From: CAVZRC01 sp963777695
GTDB taxonomy: Bacteria > Planctomycetota > Planctomycetia > Isosphaerales > Isosphaeraceae
Assembly: GCA_963777695.1 (NCBI GenBank)
Contig: CAVZRC010000004.1
Coordinates: 1,922,001-1,986,000, forward strand
Direction: 5' to 3'
Length of the DNA stretch: 64,000 nt
Shown: piece by piece, positions 54,983 to 63,850 of the stretch
Position numbering within the stretch: the stretch's first letter is position 1
How the letters are laid out: every line of letters starts with the position of its first letter
Notes under the pieces: model-generated
Seen by the model: the letters and a program-made list of their open reading frames with translations, nothing else
The model's database searches: none
What the model was told of the DNA's origin: nothing
Program-made: the position numbers and the translations under genes

Positions 54983-56598
54983 ATGGCGGGGCATCCAGGG
55001 CACGGACGAGGGCGCGGCGGGGTGCACGCCCCGGCACGCGGACCGGCGGTCGAGGCATCGACATCGGCGTCGGAGCTGCGGGCGGCGATCTCCGAGCGAG
55101 TGGGCGAGTCGCGATTCGGCCTCTGGTTCGGCGATGGCGTGGACCTGGGGCTCAGCGGCGACGGCAACGCCCTGGAAGTCCGCGTCCCCGACGCGTTCTT
55201 CCGCGACTGGATCAAGCGACACTACACCTCCAGCCTGCTCGAAGCCGCCGAGGCCGTGGCGGGCCGTCCGCTGGAGCTCTCGATCCGGGTCCGCGACGAG
55301 GGCGAGCCGCCGATGGGCGATGTCGTCCCTCCGGCCCCGACGCGCAACGAGCCCGACCCCCAACCGCATCGCCGCCAGACGGTGAAGATCCCCGGCAATC
55401 CCAAGGCCCCGCTCGCCTTCCCCACGCCCGACACGAGCAGTCCCGACCCGGGTCCGATCTCGATCCCACCGCGATCGGATCAGCCCCACCCGCGGAACCG
55501 GATGCACGCCAGGCCGGAGGCCGCCGGCGCGACAGCATCGCCGGCGGCCTCGCCTTCACCCGGTCGACCGCCGCGTCGGCTCGAGGGATTCATGACCGGG
55601 CCCGGCAACCGGCTGGCCCACGCCGCGGCGCGAGATGGCCCTAGTCGGCCGGCGCCGGCTTCAATCCCCTGGTGATCCACGGCGGCGTCGGCCTGGGCAA
55701 GACGCACCTGCTCGAGGCGATCGGCCACGCCCTGAGGAAGGCCCACCCCGGGCTGAACATCGTCCAGCTCACCGCCGAGGCGTTCACCAACAGCTTCCTC
55801 GAGGCCATGCGCACTGGCACGCTGACCAGCTTCCGCTCGCGGTTCCGGGGCGCCGGCGGGCTGATCGTCGACGACGTCCACTTCCTCGCCGCCAAGCGCG
55901 CCACCCAGGACGAGTTCCTCCACACGTTCAACGCCATCATGGACAAGGGGGCGCCGATCGTCCTGGCGGCCGACCAGCACCCTCGCCTGATCAGCAAGCT
56001 GACCGACGAGCTGGTCACGCGCTTCCTGGGCGGCATGGTCGTCAAGATCGAGGCGCCCGACCTGGCCACGCGCAAGGCGATCCTCCAATCGCGTGCCATG
56101 GCGCGCGGGGTCAACGTCCCCGAGGCGGTCATCGCCTACATCGCCGAGCATCTCCGCGCCAGCGTCCGCGAGCTGGAGGGGGCCCTGCACACGGTCATCG
56201 CCCAGGCGGTCTTGACCGGCAAGCGGCTCGACCTGAACCTCGTCAAGGCGGCGCTGCGGGACACGATCCGACACACGGCGCAGGCCGTGGCCCTCCGCGA
56301 CGTCGAGCGGGCCGTCTGCGAGCTCTTCCAGGTCACCGCCGACGCGCTCAAGTCCGACGGCCGCGCCCGAGCCCTGGCCTACCCTCGCATGATGGCCATG
56401 TACCTGGCCCGCAAGCACACCGGCGCCGCCTACAGCGAGATCGGCCGCTACTTCGGCGGCCGCAACCACTCGACGGTCATCTCGGCCGAGAAGAAGGTCC
56501 AGGGCTGGCTCAGCGCCGAGGAACGCAGCTCGCTCCTGCCCGGCTTCGAAACCGTCGCCGACCTGCTGGCCGACCTGGAGCGGACCCTGGGGGCGTGA
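54983..56598 (+). CDS. dnaA: Chromosomal replication initiator DnaA, one frameshift
   Basis: ATG 54983 is the first plausible start. Domain I (ELRAAISERVGESRFGLWFG; DAFFRDWIKRHYTSSLLEAA) is followed by a Pro-rich domain II. Near 55640 the frame changes into the AAA+ domain: GAGFNPLVIHGGVGLGKTH (Walker A), GGLIVDDVHFLAAKRATQDE (Walker B) and the sensor region APDLATRKAILQSRAMARGV. Domain IV ends with the DnaA-box reader YSEIGRYFGGRNHSTVISAE. It initiates chromosome replication by binding DnaA boxes as an ATP filament. An essential gene should not be broken, so the frameshift is probably a sequence error. Confidence 0.92.
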
Positions 56599-56736
56599 GG
56601 CACGGTCGACCCGGTCCGTGCGGATTTTTCCTCATGCAATGAGCCCACGGCCGGTCGATAATGATGACGATTGTGCCGGCGACTCCAGCTTTCCGGCTTC
56701 GAGTCGGCTTCGGACTCCAGGGACGGAGGAGCGCCC

Positions 56737-58370
56737 ATGCGTCGGAGACGCCATCGCGGCTGGCTGTTGCCATTGACGGTGGGTGCCGTGCTCATCGGCC
56801 GGGGCGGGCATGCCCAGACGGCCCCACGTCCCCCAGCCTCGTCCAACCAGCCCTCGAGACCGGTCCCATCAGCCCGGCCGTTGCCATTTGCCGCCGGCAC
56901 GATGGAAGGGCTTGCGCCTCCCCCGCCGGCGCCTCAGCCCATCCCCGGACCCGCCGGGGTTGGCCTGCCCCGCGGCGGCATCGATGCGGCCATCCCGAAG
57001 GGCCTGCCGATCAACTTCGCGACAGCGATGGCACTGGCCGGGATCAAGCCGCTGGACATCGCCGCGGCGACGGCCCAGGTCCAGCAGTCGCTCGCCGTCT
57101 ACCTCCAGGCCAGGGCCCTCTGGATCCCCACCCTCAACGCCGGCGTCAACTACCTCCGGCACGATGGGACCCAGCAAAACATCTTCACGGGCGAGAATTT
57201 CCGCAAGGGCCGACAGGCGTTCTTCGTCGGCGGCGGCCCGTCGCTGTCGGTCGGGCTCACCGACGCCATCTTCGCCCCGCTGGCGGCACGACGGGTTGTC
57301 GCCTCGCGACAGGCCGACCTCCAGGCGGCGCGGAACGACGTGTTGCTCCAGGTCTCGCAGTCCTACTTCACCTTGCAGGCCGCCCGCGGGCGGCTGCTGG
57401 GCCTCGGGGCGTCGATCCAGCGGGCCGACTTGCTGGTGAACTTCGCCACGGGGCTGGCGCCGAGCCTGATCGCGCCCCTGGAGATCAACCGGGCCCAGAC
57501 CGAGCTCCAGAGCCTGCGCCAGACCCAGCAGGTGGCGATCCGCGACTGGCAGGTCGCCAGCGCCAGCTCGCCGAGATCCTGCTCCTGGACCCGACCACGC
57601 TGATGGAGCCGGTCGAGCCGCCGTTCCTCCAGGTGACGCTCGTCCCCTGCGACCAGAGGGCCGAGGAGCTGGTCCTGGTCGCCGTCAACAATCGTCCCGA
57701 GATCGCCTCGCAGCGCGAGCTCGTCGCCGCGGCCGAGCAGCTCCTCCGCCGGGAGAAGAATCGCCCCTTCCTGCCCAACCTGATCCTGACCAGCCCGTCG
57801 ACGACGACCGGCCTGCTCGCCGCCGGCAACCTCTCCTCCGGCCCCAACGGGATGCTGAACTCCAACGGGTCGCGCCTCGACATCGAGGCCGCCGCCGTCT
57901 GGCAGCTCCAGAACGGCGGGATCGGCAATGTCGGGCTGATCCGCCAGCGCCGCGCCGAGCGGGACCTGGCGTCGGTCGAGTTCACCCGGACCGTCTTCCG
58001 CGTCAAGTCCCAGGTCGCGCAGGCCCTGGCCCGGCTCCAGACCGCCCGGATCCGGGTGGTGGCGACCGAGGAAGGCGTGAAGCAGGCGGTCGAATCGGCG
58101 GACAAGAACTTCATCGGCCTGCGCGAGACGACCCGTCCCGCCGGCGAGCTGCTCCGCCTGGTCATCCGGCCGCAGGAAGTCGTCGCCGCGATCATCGCGC
58201 TCCAGGTCGCCTACGAGCAATACGCGTTCGCCATCGGCGAGTACAACACCGCCCAGTTCGACCTCTACCGGGCGCTCGGCCAGCCGGCGCAGTGGGTGAC
58301 CTCCCAGGGCGCCCAGGGCCACGCGCCGCTCGCGGACCCGGGCGCGGCCGCACCGGCGCCGGCACGCTGA
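56737..58370 (+). CDS. TolC-family outer-membrane efflux protein, one frameshift
   Basis: ATG 56737 follows GGAGGAG. Signal peptide MRRRRHRGWLLPLTVGAVLI with cleavage near HAQ|TA, then a Pro-rich linker. The TolC body has the two-fold helical repeat: FATAMALAGIKPLDIAAATA, ARRVVASRQADLQAARNDVL, and after a frame change near 57560, LAEILLLDPTTLMEPVEPP and VNNRPEIASQRELVAAAEQL, DLASVEFTRTVFRVKSQVAQ. It would form a trimeric exit duct with an inner-membrane pump and a membrane-fusion protein; neither is encoded nearby. Confidence 0.85.
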
Positions 58371-58572
58371 CGTGGCGGCACCGCCGATGGCCGCAGCTGA
58401 GCGGCAGAATTGCGACGCCCCCCACTGGCGTTGGCATTCGAGGTCGCGGGCGGCGGCGGCGATGCGTTAGGATAGTGGCGTAGTGAGCGACTCTACAGGA
58501 GTGCTTCCATCGGCTGCAGCATCGATTGTTCAGGCTTCGATTGGCCCGACCCCTTGAACGAGGAGTCCGCAG

Positions 58573-59061
58573 GTGTTGACGATACCAGAATTAGCCAGTG
58601 CGGACGGCTTGCCCGACGACGATCCCCTTGGCTTTAGCGTGCCGGATTTCTTCCAGGAAGCCGATGAACCGGCCCTGCGTTCGCAGGTCGCGTGGGTCGA
58701 ACAACACCTGGGGATGTCCGATGCGTTCTTCGCCGGTTTCCTCCGGACCCCGGAATCGTCATTCAGGGATTGGAGGCTCGGCCAGACGGCCCTCCCACAG
58801 GATCGACAGGATTCCTTGCGGGACTTCTGGGGTACGATGCTGCACCTGCTCTCGTTCGCGGGTCTCGACGAGCAGCGGGTCAAGACGATGCTCAACCACC
58901 AGGTCCTCGTGGAGGTATCAGGTCCACGGAGACATCCACTCGCTCCACCCTGGACCGGATCCTCGCTGAAGTCTTACCTGGAGGAACGAGGCCCAACCAT
59001 CCTCCAGGACGTCGATCGGTGGGTGGCTGGATTTCGGTTCAGTAACCCCTATTCGTCATGA
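58573..59061 (+). CDS. Putative antitoxin of an Xre/RES-type toxin-antitoxin pair
   Basis: GTG 58573 lies about 9 bp after GAGGAG. The 162-aa protein (MLTIPELASADGLPDDDPLG) has a helical middle (VEQHLGMSDAFFAGFLRTPE; SSFRDWRLGQTALPQDRQDS) resembling the Xre/MbcA/ParS-like toxin-binding domain. Its end overlaps the start of the RES-domain gene by 4 bp (ATGA), the usual coupling of antitoxin and toxin. It would neutralise the partner and repress the operon. Confidence 0.75.
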   Translation: MLTIPELASADGLPDDDPLGFSVPDFFQEADEPALRSQVAWVEQHLGMSDAFFAGFLRTPESSFRDWRLGQTALPQDRQDSLRDFWGTMLHLLSFAGLDEQRVKTMLNHQVLVEVSGPRRHPLAPPWTGSSLKSYLEERGPTILQDVDRWVAGFRFSNPYSS

Positions 59062-59817
59062 TGGCAAGAGGCCAAATACCCTTCATTCCGGCATTGACAA
59101 CCACCGTTCGCGCAGGCCAGTCGTATTATCGTACCACATCGTCCATCCATCGTGCCCCCCGACCGGCCGACCATAAGAGGGTGGTGAGCGGCGAGGGGGC
59201 CATCCGCAATCGTCAGGGGGCCAGGTATAATTACCCAGGCGCTCGAGCCGTATACCTGGCCGAAGATCTGGATACCTGCTTCGCGGAAAGGATGTTCTAC
59301 TTCCAAAAGAAGGTCGTCACGGAACTCGATGCCTATCATATCACCGGATTCTTCCCCTCGTTCCGGGAGAAGTTCGACCTCTGGGACATCAACTTCAAGC
59401 AGGATGTCCCCGATGTGTTCGATCTGAGCCCGGCGAACGCCTCCGCCATGAATGTCTATCCATCACTGATGCTCAACCCATCGCAAGATTACCATCACCT
59501 CAAGGACCGGAGGGCCGCGATCCAGTCGAGTGGTTATCGGGGCCTCCGCGCCCCGTCGAGCCGCGTGCGCAGGATCGGGGCACATGGTCGTCCTGTTCGA
59601 GGATCAGGGCAAGAACGTCCTGAAGATCACCCCCTACGAGGTCGAGTTCCGCCTGATCACCGCGACGGATCCCCCGTCGCCCTTCACGAACCATGCCGTC
59701 AACATCCTCGACTTCACCGCGGGTGAGGTCCGAGTCCGTCTCACGTCCGACCCCAGTGGACCTCACCCCGACCTGGCCGCGTACCGAGATTGGACGCGGA
59801 TCGAGTTCAACCATTAG
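59058..59817 (+). CDS. RES-domain toxin, one frameshift
   Basis: ATG 59058 (MMARGQIPFIPALTTTVRAG). RES residues are visible: Arg in SYYRTTSSIHRAPRP, Glu in LDTCFAERMFYFQKKVVTE, and Ser in IQSSGYRGLRAPSSR. NRQGARYNYPGARAVYLAED is the family's early motif. Near 59560 the frame changes into HMVVLFEDQGKNVLKITPYE, ending IEFNH. RES toxins of characterised pairs degrade NAD+, and this one may do the same (family knowledge). Coupled to the antitoxin by a 4-bp overlap. If the frameshift is real the toxin is inactive. Confidence 0.85.
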
Positions 59818-60026
59818 TGACATGGAATCCTCCGGCTCTCGACCCACCTTCCGCCGCCAAGGGGATCGCCGTGATGCCGTCCGCCATCGACAGCCCGATG
59901 CGGGCGCCGATGACGATCGTGTCCACAATGAGGGAAAGTCCGTTCGACATCGCGAATTCACTTGCTATTCCCCCGCCGCGGTGCCTAATATGCGGTCATG
60001 GGGAGTCCACGTGAAATAAGTTTGCG

Positions 60027-60160
60027 TTGACTTCTGGAAATGAATTAAACTTATCGGATGACTAGACGAAGGGCAGCCCGGCGACTCCGGGTGGTCCGTC
60101 GAAGAGTAAGCCGGCGTGGTCGGGGACCTGGGGGTCTTCGACCATGCCGGCTTTTTTTTT
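60027..60160 (+). promoter_or_regulatory. Possible promoter, leader and attenuator upstream of the stress-protein operon
   Basis: TTGACT (60027-60032) is a fair -35 box; the -10 is weak (ACTTAT, 60049-60054, 16 bp spacing). The transcribed leader has a small hairpin CCCGG/CCGGG (about 60077-60091). GTCGAAGA (60098-60105) could pair with TCTTCGAC (60135-60142), and this pairing would disrupt the right arm of the terminator at 60108-60160. Such exclusive pairing is the pattern of an attenuator or riboswitch, but no ligand class is recognised. Confidence 0.4.
60108..60160 (+). terminator. Strong intrinsic terminator
   Basis: AAGCCGGCGTGGTCG (60108-60122) pairs with CGACCATGCCGGCTT (60139-60153), 14 of 15 positions Watson-Crick plus one G-T, and is followed by a run of T. 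No gene on the given strand ends just before it, so it probably ends a short leader or small RNA. Confidence 0.8.
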
Positions 60161-60268
60161 CGACCGCGTCGGCGGGAATCCGCCCGACGCCGCGATCTCG
60201 CAACGATCCACCGCCTGGATCCAAGCATCGTCGATCCCACCACTCTCCACCAAGCGAGGAAGAACCAG

Positions 60269-60808
60269 ATGATGTCCGACAAGAACTCCGTCGTCGCGAT
60301 CTTCGAGTCCCACGAGCGGGCCGAGGACGCCATCCGCGAACTCCAGAAGAGCGGCTTCGACATGAAGAAGCTCTCGATCATCGGCAAGGATTACCACACG
60401 GAAGAGAACGTCGTCGGCTACTACAACACCGGCGACCGCATGAAGTACTGGGGCAAGTTGGGGGCCTTCTGGGGCGGCTTCTGGGGGATGCTCTTCGGTT
60501 CCGCCTTCTTCTGGTTGCCCGGCATCGGGACGGTGCTCGTGGCCGGGCCGCTGGTGGTCTGGATCGTCGGCGCGCTCGAGAGCGCCGCGGTGATGGGCGG
60601 CCTCAGCGCCCTGGGGGCCGCGATGTTCAGCATCGGCGTCCCGGAGAACAGCGTCCTGAGGTACGAGACCGCCGTGAAGAACGGCAAGCTCCTCCTGGTC
60701 GCCCACGGCTCGCCCGAGGAGGTGGAACGCGCCAAGGACATCCTGGACCAGACCGAGGCGAATTCCACGACGGTCCATGGCGAGGCGCTGACCGCCGTCG
60801 GCGCTTAA
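60269..60808 (+). CDS. General-stress/DUF1269-like membrane protein
   Basis: ATG 60269 (MMSDKNSVVAIFESHERAED) follows GAGGAAG. The N-terminus resembles the ferredoxin-like regulatory domain of DUF1269/GSP17M proteins (AIRELQKSGFDMKKLSIIGK). Two glycine-rich membrane segments follow (LGAFWGGFWGMLFGSAFFWL; IGTVLVAGPLVVWIVGALES). The C-terminal soluble part is VLRYETAVKNGKLLLVAHGS. It starts a run of genes that continues to transketolase. Function unknown; expressed in stress in relatives (family knowledge). Confidence 0.75.
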   Translation: MMSDKNSVVAIFESHERAEDAIRELQKSGFDMKKLSIIGKDYHTEENVVGYYNTGDRMKYWGKLGAFWGGFWGMLFGSAFFWLPGIGTVLVAGPLVVWIVGALESAAVMGGLSALGAAMFSIGVPENSVLRYETAVKNGKLLLVAHGSPEEVERAKDILDQTEANSTTVHGEALTAVGA

Positions 60809-60894
60809 TCCAACGAACGGCGCCGCCACGGGTACCCCCGCCCGCGGCGGCTCCGGCAGGCATCAAGCGAACCCATGACATGAGAGAAATCCCG

Positions 60895-61869
60895 ATGTAT
60901 CCGCTGCGCTTCGAACCGATCTACCAGTATCGGATTTGGGGAGGTCGTCGCCTGGCGGGCTTGCTCAAGGCACCGCTGCCCGGCGACGGTCCGATCGGCG
61001 AGGCCTGGCTCTTGAGCGACCGCGATGACCATGCTAGCAAGGTCGCCGGCGGCCCGCTCGAGGGATCGACCATCAGGCAATTGATGGAGCGATCGCCGGA
61101 TCGGTTGCTGGGGCGGCTGGCGGGCCGGTTCCGACGGTTCCCCGTGCTCCTCAAGTTCCTCGACGCACGCGAGAAGCTCTCGGTCCAGGTGCATCCCGCG
61201 GACGGGCAGAAAGACGAGATCCCGGCGGGCGAGAGCGGTAAGACCGAAGCCTGGGTCGTGCTGGAGGCGGATCCGAACAGCCGTATCTATGCGGGCCTGA
61301 AGCCGGGCACCACTCGCGGCGATCTCGACCGGGATCTCGGCAGTCCGAGGGTGGCGGACCTCCTGGCGAGCTTCGCCCCGAAGGTCGGCGACGCCGTCCT
61401 CGTCCGGGCCGGGACCGTCCACTCGCTCAGCGGCGTCGTGGTCTTCGAGGTCCAGGAGAACAGCGACGTCACGTTCCGCCTCTACGACTGGGATCGCGTC
61501 AACCCCAGGTCGGGCAAGCCTCGGCCCCTACAAGTCGAGCAGGCGATCGCCTGCGTCGATTTCGACCAGGTCGCGATCGGCCCGGTGGCACCCTTGGTGC
61601 TGGAAGACGCGCCGGCACGTCGCGAACGGTTGTTTCATACGGAACAGTTTTCGCTGCGGCGCCACACGGGACTGACCGACTTCCCGGTGGGCGAGGCGGG
61701 TATGCCGCGAATCCTGGTCTCCATCGACGGCGATGGGGAGTTGGATCACCAGGGTACCCGTTATCCCTTCGGACGCGGCGACGTCGTCCTGTTGCCGGCG
61801 GAAGTCGGCGCCTGTTCCTATCGGCCGCATGGTCTGGTCAATGTCCTAGAAGTTGCGCTGCCGGAATGA
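60895..61869 (+). CDS. manA: Mannose-6-phosphate isomerase, class I type
   Basis: ATG 60895 (MYPLRFEPIYQYRIWGGRRL) is preferred; ATG 60880 is possible. It interconverts mannose 6-phosphate and fructose 6-phosphate in the cytoplasm. Zinc ligands: His in LSVQVHPADGQ, Glu in GKTEAWVVLEA, His in VRAGTVHSLSGV. Substrate region: NSDVTFRLYDWDRVNPRSGK. The C-terminal cupin part ends GLVNVLEVALPE. Length is about 324 aa, normal for the short class. It is 17 bp from the next gene, a phosphomannomutase-like HAD protein, so mannose-phosphate metabolism is clustered. Confidence 0.92.
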   Translation: MYPLRFEPIYQYRIWGGRRLAGLLKAPLPGDGPIGEAWLLSDRDDHASKVAGGPLEGSTIRQLMERSPDRLLGRLAGRFRRFPVLLKFLDAREKLSVQVHPADGQKDEIPAGESGKTEAWVVLEADPNSRIYAGLKPGTTRGDLDRDLGSPRVADLLASFAPKVGDAVLVRAGTVHSLSGVVVFEVQENSDVTFRLYDWDRVNPRSGKPRPLQVEQAIACVDFDQVAIGPVAPLVLEDAPARRERLFHTEQFSLRRHTGLTDFPVGEAGMPRILVSIDGDGELDHQGTRYPFGRGDVVLLPAEVGACSYRPHGLVNVLEVALPE

Positions 61870-61886
61870 TGCCGACGGAGGAAACC

Positions 61887-62630
61887 ATGAAAAAGCTCGT
61901 TGTTTTCGATCTGGACGGCACGCTGGCCCCGAGCAAGTCTTCGATCGACCCCGAGATGGCCGGACTCCTCAACAAACTGCTCGGTTCGATCAAGGTCGCC
62001 GTGATCTCCGGCGGCAACTGGCCCCAATTCCAGAAGCAAGTGCTCTCCCACCTCGACGATGATCAAAAAATGAATAACCTGTCAATCCTTCCTACATGTG
62101 GAACCCAATTCTACAAACACGACAAGGGCTGGGAGAAACTCTACGCGGAGGATTTCACCGGCGAGCAGCGAGACGAGATCATCAGTTCATTGAATAAGGC
62201 GATCGACCAATCGGGCCTGAAGGCCGAGAAGACCTGGGGCCAGGTGATCGAAGACCGGGGGAGCCAGATCACGTTCTCCGCACTGGGTCAACAAGCTCCC
62301 CTGGAAGAGAAGGTGAAATGGGATCCGGATTTCGCCAAGCGAGGGAAGATGAAGGCCATCCTCGACCCGATGATCCCCGGGTTCTCCGTCCAGCTGGGTG
62401 GCGCCACGTCCATCGATGTCACGAAGCCGGGGATCGATAAGGCCTACGGAATCCGGAAGCTGCGCGACATCCTCGGCATCGCCATTGCGGAGATGATGTT
62501 CGTCGGCGATGCCCTGTTCCCCGGCGGCAACGACTATCCGGCCGAGCAAGCCGGGGTCATCTCGATCCGGGTCAGGGAACCGCACGAGACCAAGCGGGTC
62601 ATCGAAGCGATCATCGCCTGTACCACCTGA
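61887..62630 (+). CDS. HAD-family phosphomannomutase-like protein
   Basis: ATG 61887 is preceded by GGAGGAAA. MKKLVVFDLDGTLAPSKSSI has the HAD nucleophile and acid (DLD). ISGGNWPQFQKQ, LPTCGTQFYKHDKGWEKLY and ILGIAIAEMMFVGDALFPGG complete the HAD-IIB pattern with the conserved GDAL Asp. It resembles the eukaryotic-type phosphomannomutases and related phosphatases more than the bacterial PgmB-type enzymes. It probably converts mannose 6-phosphate to mannose 1-phosphate or hydrolyses a sugar phosphate. Neighbours ManA and a GH130 enzyme support a mannose role. Confidence 0.8.
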   Translation: MKKLVVFDLDGTLAPSKSSIDPEMAGLLNKLLGSIKVAVISGGNWPQFQKQVLSHLDDDQKMNNLSILPTCGTQFYKHDKGWEKLYAEDFTGEQRDEIISSLNKAIDQSGLKAEKTWGQVIEDRGSQITFSALGQQAPLEEKVKWDPDFAKRGKMKAILDPMIPGFSVQLGGATSIDVTKPGIDKAYGIRKLRDILGIAIAEMMFVGDALFPGGNDYPAEQAGVISIRVREPHETKRVIEAIIACTT

Positions 62631-62662
62631 ATCTGGCACGCATCAGCTTGTGAGGAGTCTCA

Positions 62663-63850
62663 ATGGCGGATTTTCAAATGAAGCGCCTCGGGATGATCAT
62701 GGAGCCCGAGCCGGGCAATGCCATGGAGGTCGAAGGGGTGCTGAACCCGGCCGGCGTCCGCGGCCCGGATGGTCATTATTACCTCTTCCCGCGGATGGTC
62801 GCGAAGGGGAATTATTCGCGGATCGGGATCGCCCGGGTCAAGTTCGATGAGGCCGGCGATCCGGTGGGCGTCGAGCGGCTCGGCATCGCCCTCGAGCCCG
62901 AGGCGGATTACGAACGTCGGCTCGACGGCGGCGGCTGCGAGGACCCGCGGATCACCTATGGCGAAGACATCAAGCGTTACGTGATGACCTACACGGCGCT
63001 CTCATCCAGAGGTCCGCGGATCGCCCTGGCGCTCTCGGAGGACCTGTTCCACTGGCAGCGTCTGGGCCTCGCGACCTTCCGCCCGTACGAAGGCATCGAA
63101 TTCGACGACGTGGACAACAAGGATGCCAGTATCTTTCCCGTGGCCATCCCCGATCCCGATGGCAAACCGGCGATGGCGATCCTCCACAGGCCGCTCTTTC
63201 CCGGGACCCGTCCCGAGGAGACCGCCTGCCAGTCGTCGACCCGCGACGTGGATCGCGATCGCGAGAGCATCTGGATCTCCTACTGTCCCTTCGGCGAGGG
63301 CGGCTGCGAGCCCTATCACCTCTGCCATTTCGAGTTGCACGACCGGCTGGCGACTCCGGTAGCCCCCTGGGATCAGCTCAAGATCGGTTGCGGGACGCCC
63401 CCGATCCTGACCCGCCACGGATGGATGATCATCTACCACGGCGTCCACGAGCTGGCGGAACCGAGCACCTCGGCGCACAAGCTCTGCTACTCCGCCGGGG
63501 TGATGGTGCTCTCCGAGGAGCACCCGCGCCAGCTCCGCTATCGGTCGCCGGAGCCGATCCTGACGCCGGACTTGCCGCAGGAACGCATCGGGACCGTCGC
63601 CAACGTCGTATTTCCCACCGCCATCGACCGCCGCGACGACCTCGGCATGCCCGATCGATACGACGTCTATTACGGGATGGCCGACAACCGGATCGGAGTG
63701 GCACGCCTGGACGTGCCGGAATCCTTGCCCCCAGGAGCCCTCGCGGACACGCCCCTTGCCATGGGCTCATTTCAGATCGACGTCCAGTCTGGAGGGGAAA
63801 GTCGTCGGGCCGTCCCGATCGCGATCACGAGAGGTTCCACATCAATATGA
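62663..63850 (+). CDS. GH130-type glycoside phosphorylase (mannosyl-acting)
   Basis: ATG 62663 (MADFQMKRLGMIMEPEPGNA), 32 bp after the HAD gene. GH130 features: ILNPAG-like EGVLNPAGVRGPDGHYYLFP, GGGCEDPRITYGEDIKRYVM with the conserved Glu/Asp, YEGIEFDDVDNKDASIFPVA, GCGTPPILTRHGWMIIYHGV. These five-bladed propellers cleave beta-mannosidic links with phosphate, or transfer mannose in reverse. Length of about 395 aa is normal. With ManA and the phosphomannomutase it suggests use or building of a beta-mannoside. Its end overlaps the transketolase start by 4 bp. Confidence 0.88.
   Translation: MADFQMKRLGMIMEPEPGNAMEVEGVLNPAGVRGPDGHYYLFPRMVAKGNYSRIGIARVKFDEAGDPVGVERLGIALEPEADYERRLDGGGCEDPRITYGEDIKRYVMTYTALSSRGPRIALALSEDLFHWQRLGLATFRPYEGIEFDDVDNKDASIFPVAIPDPDGKPAMAILHRPLFPGTRPEETACQSSTRDVDRDRESIWISYCPFGEGGCEPYHLCHFELHDRLATPVAPWDQLKIGCGTPPILTRHGWMIIYHGVHELAEPSTSAHKLCYSAGVMVLSEEHPRQLRYRSPEPILTPDLPQERIGTVANVVFPTAIDRRDDLGMPDRYDVYYGMADNRIGVARLDVPESLPPGALADTPLAMGSFQIDVQSGGESRRAVPIAITRGSTSI

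Noticed and set aside
54644..56469. Minus-strand ORFs opposite dnaA
   Set aside because: Antisense shadows without motifs; the plus strand carries Walker A/B and the DnaA signature.
59818..60026. Small genes between the RES toxin and the leader
   Set aside because: Short overlapping frames without starts or composition that would support coding.
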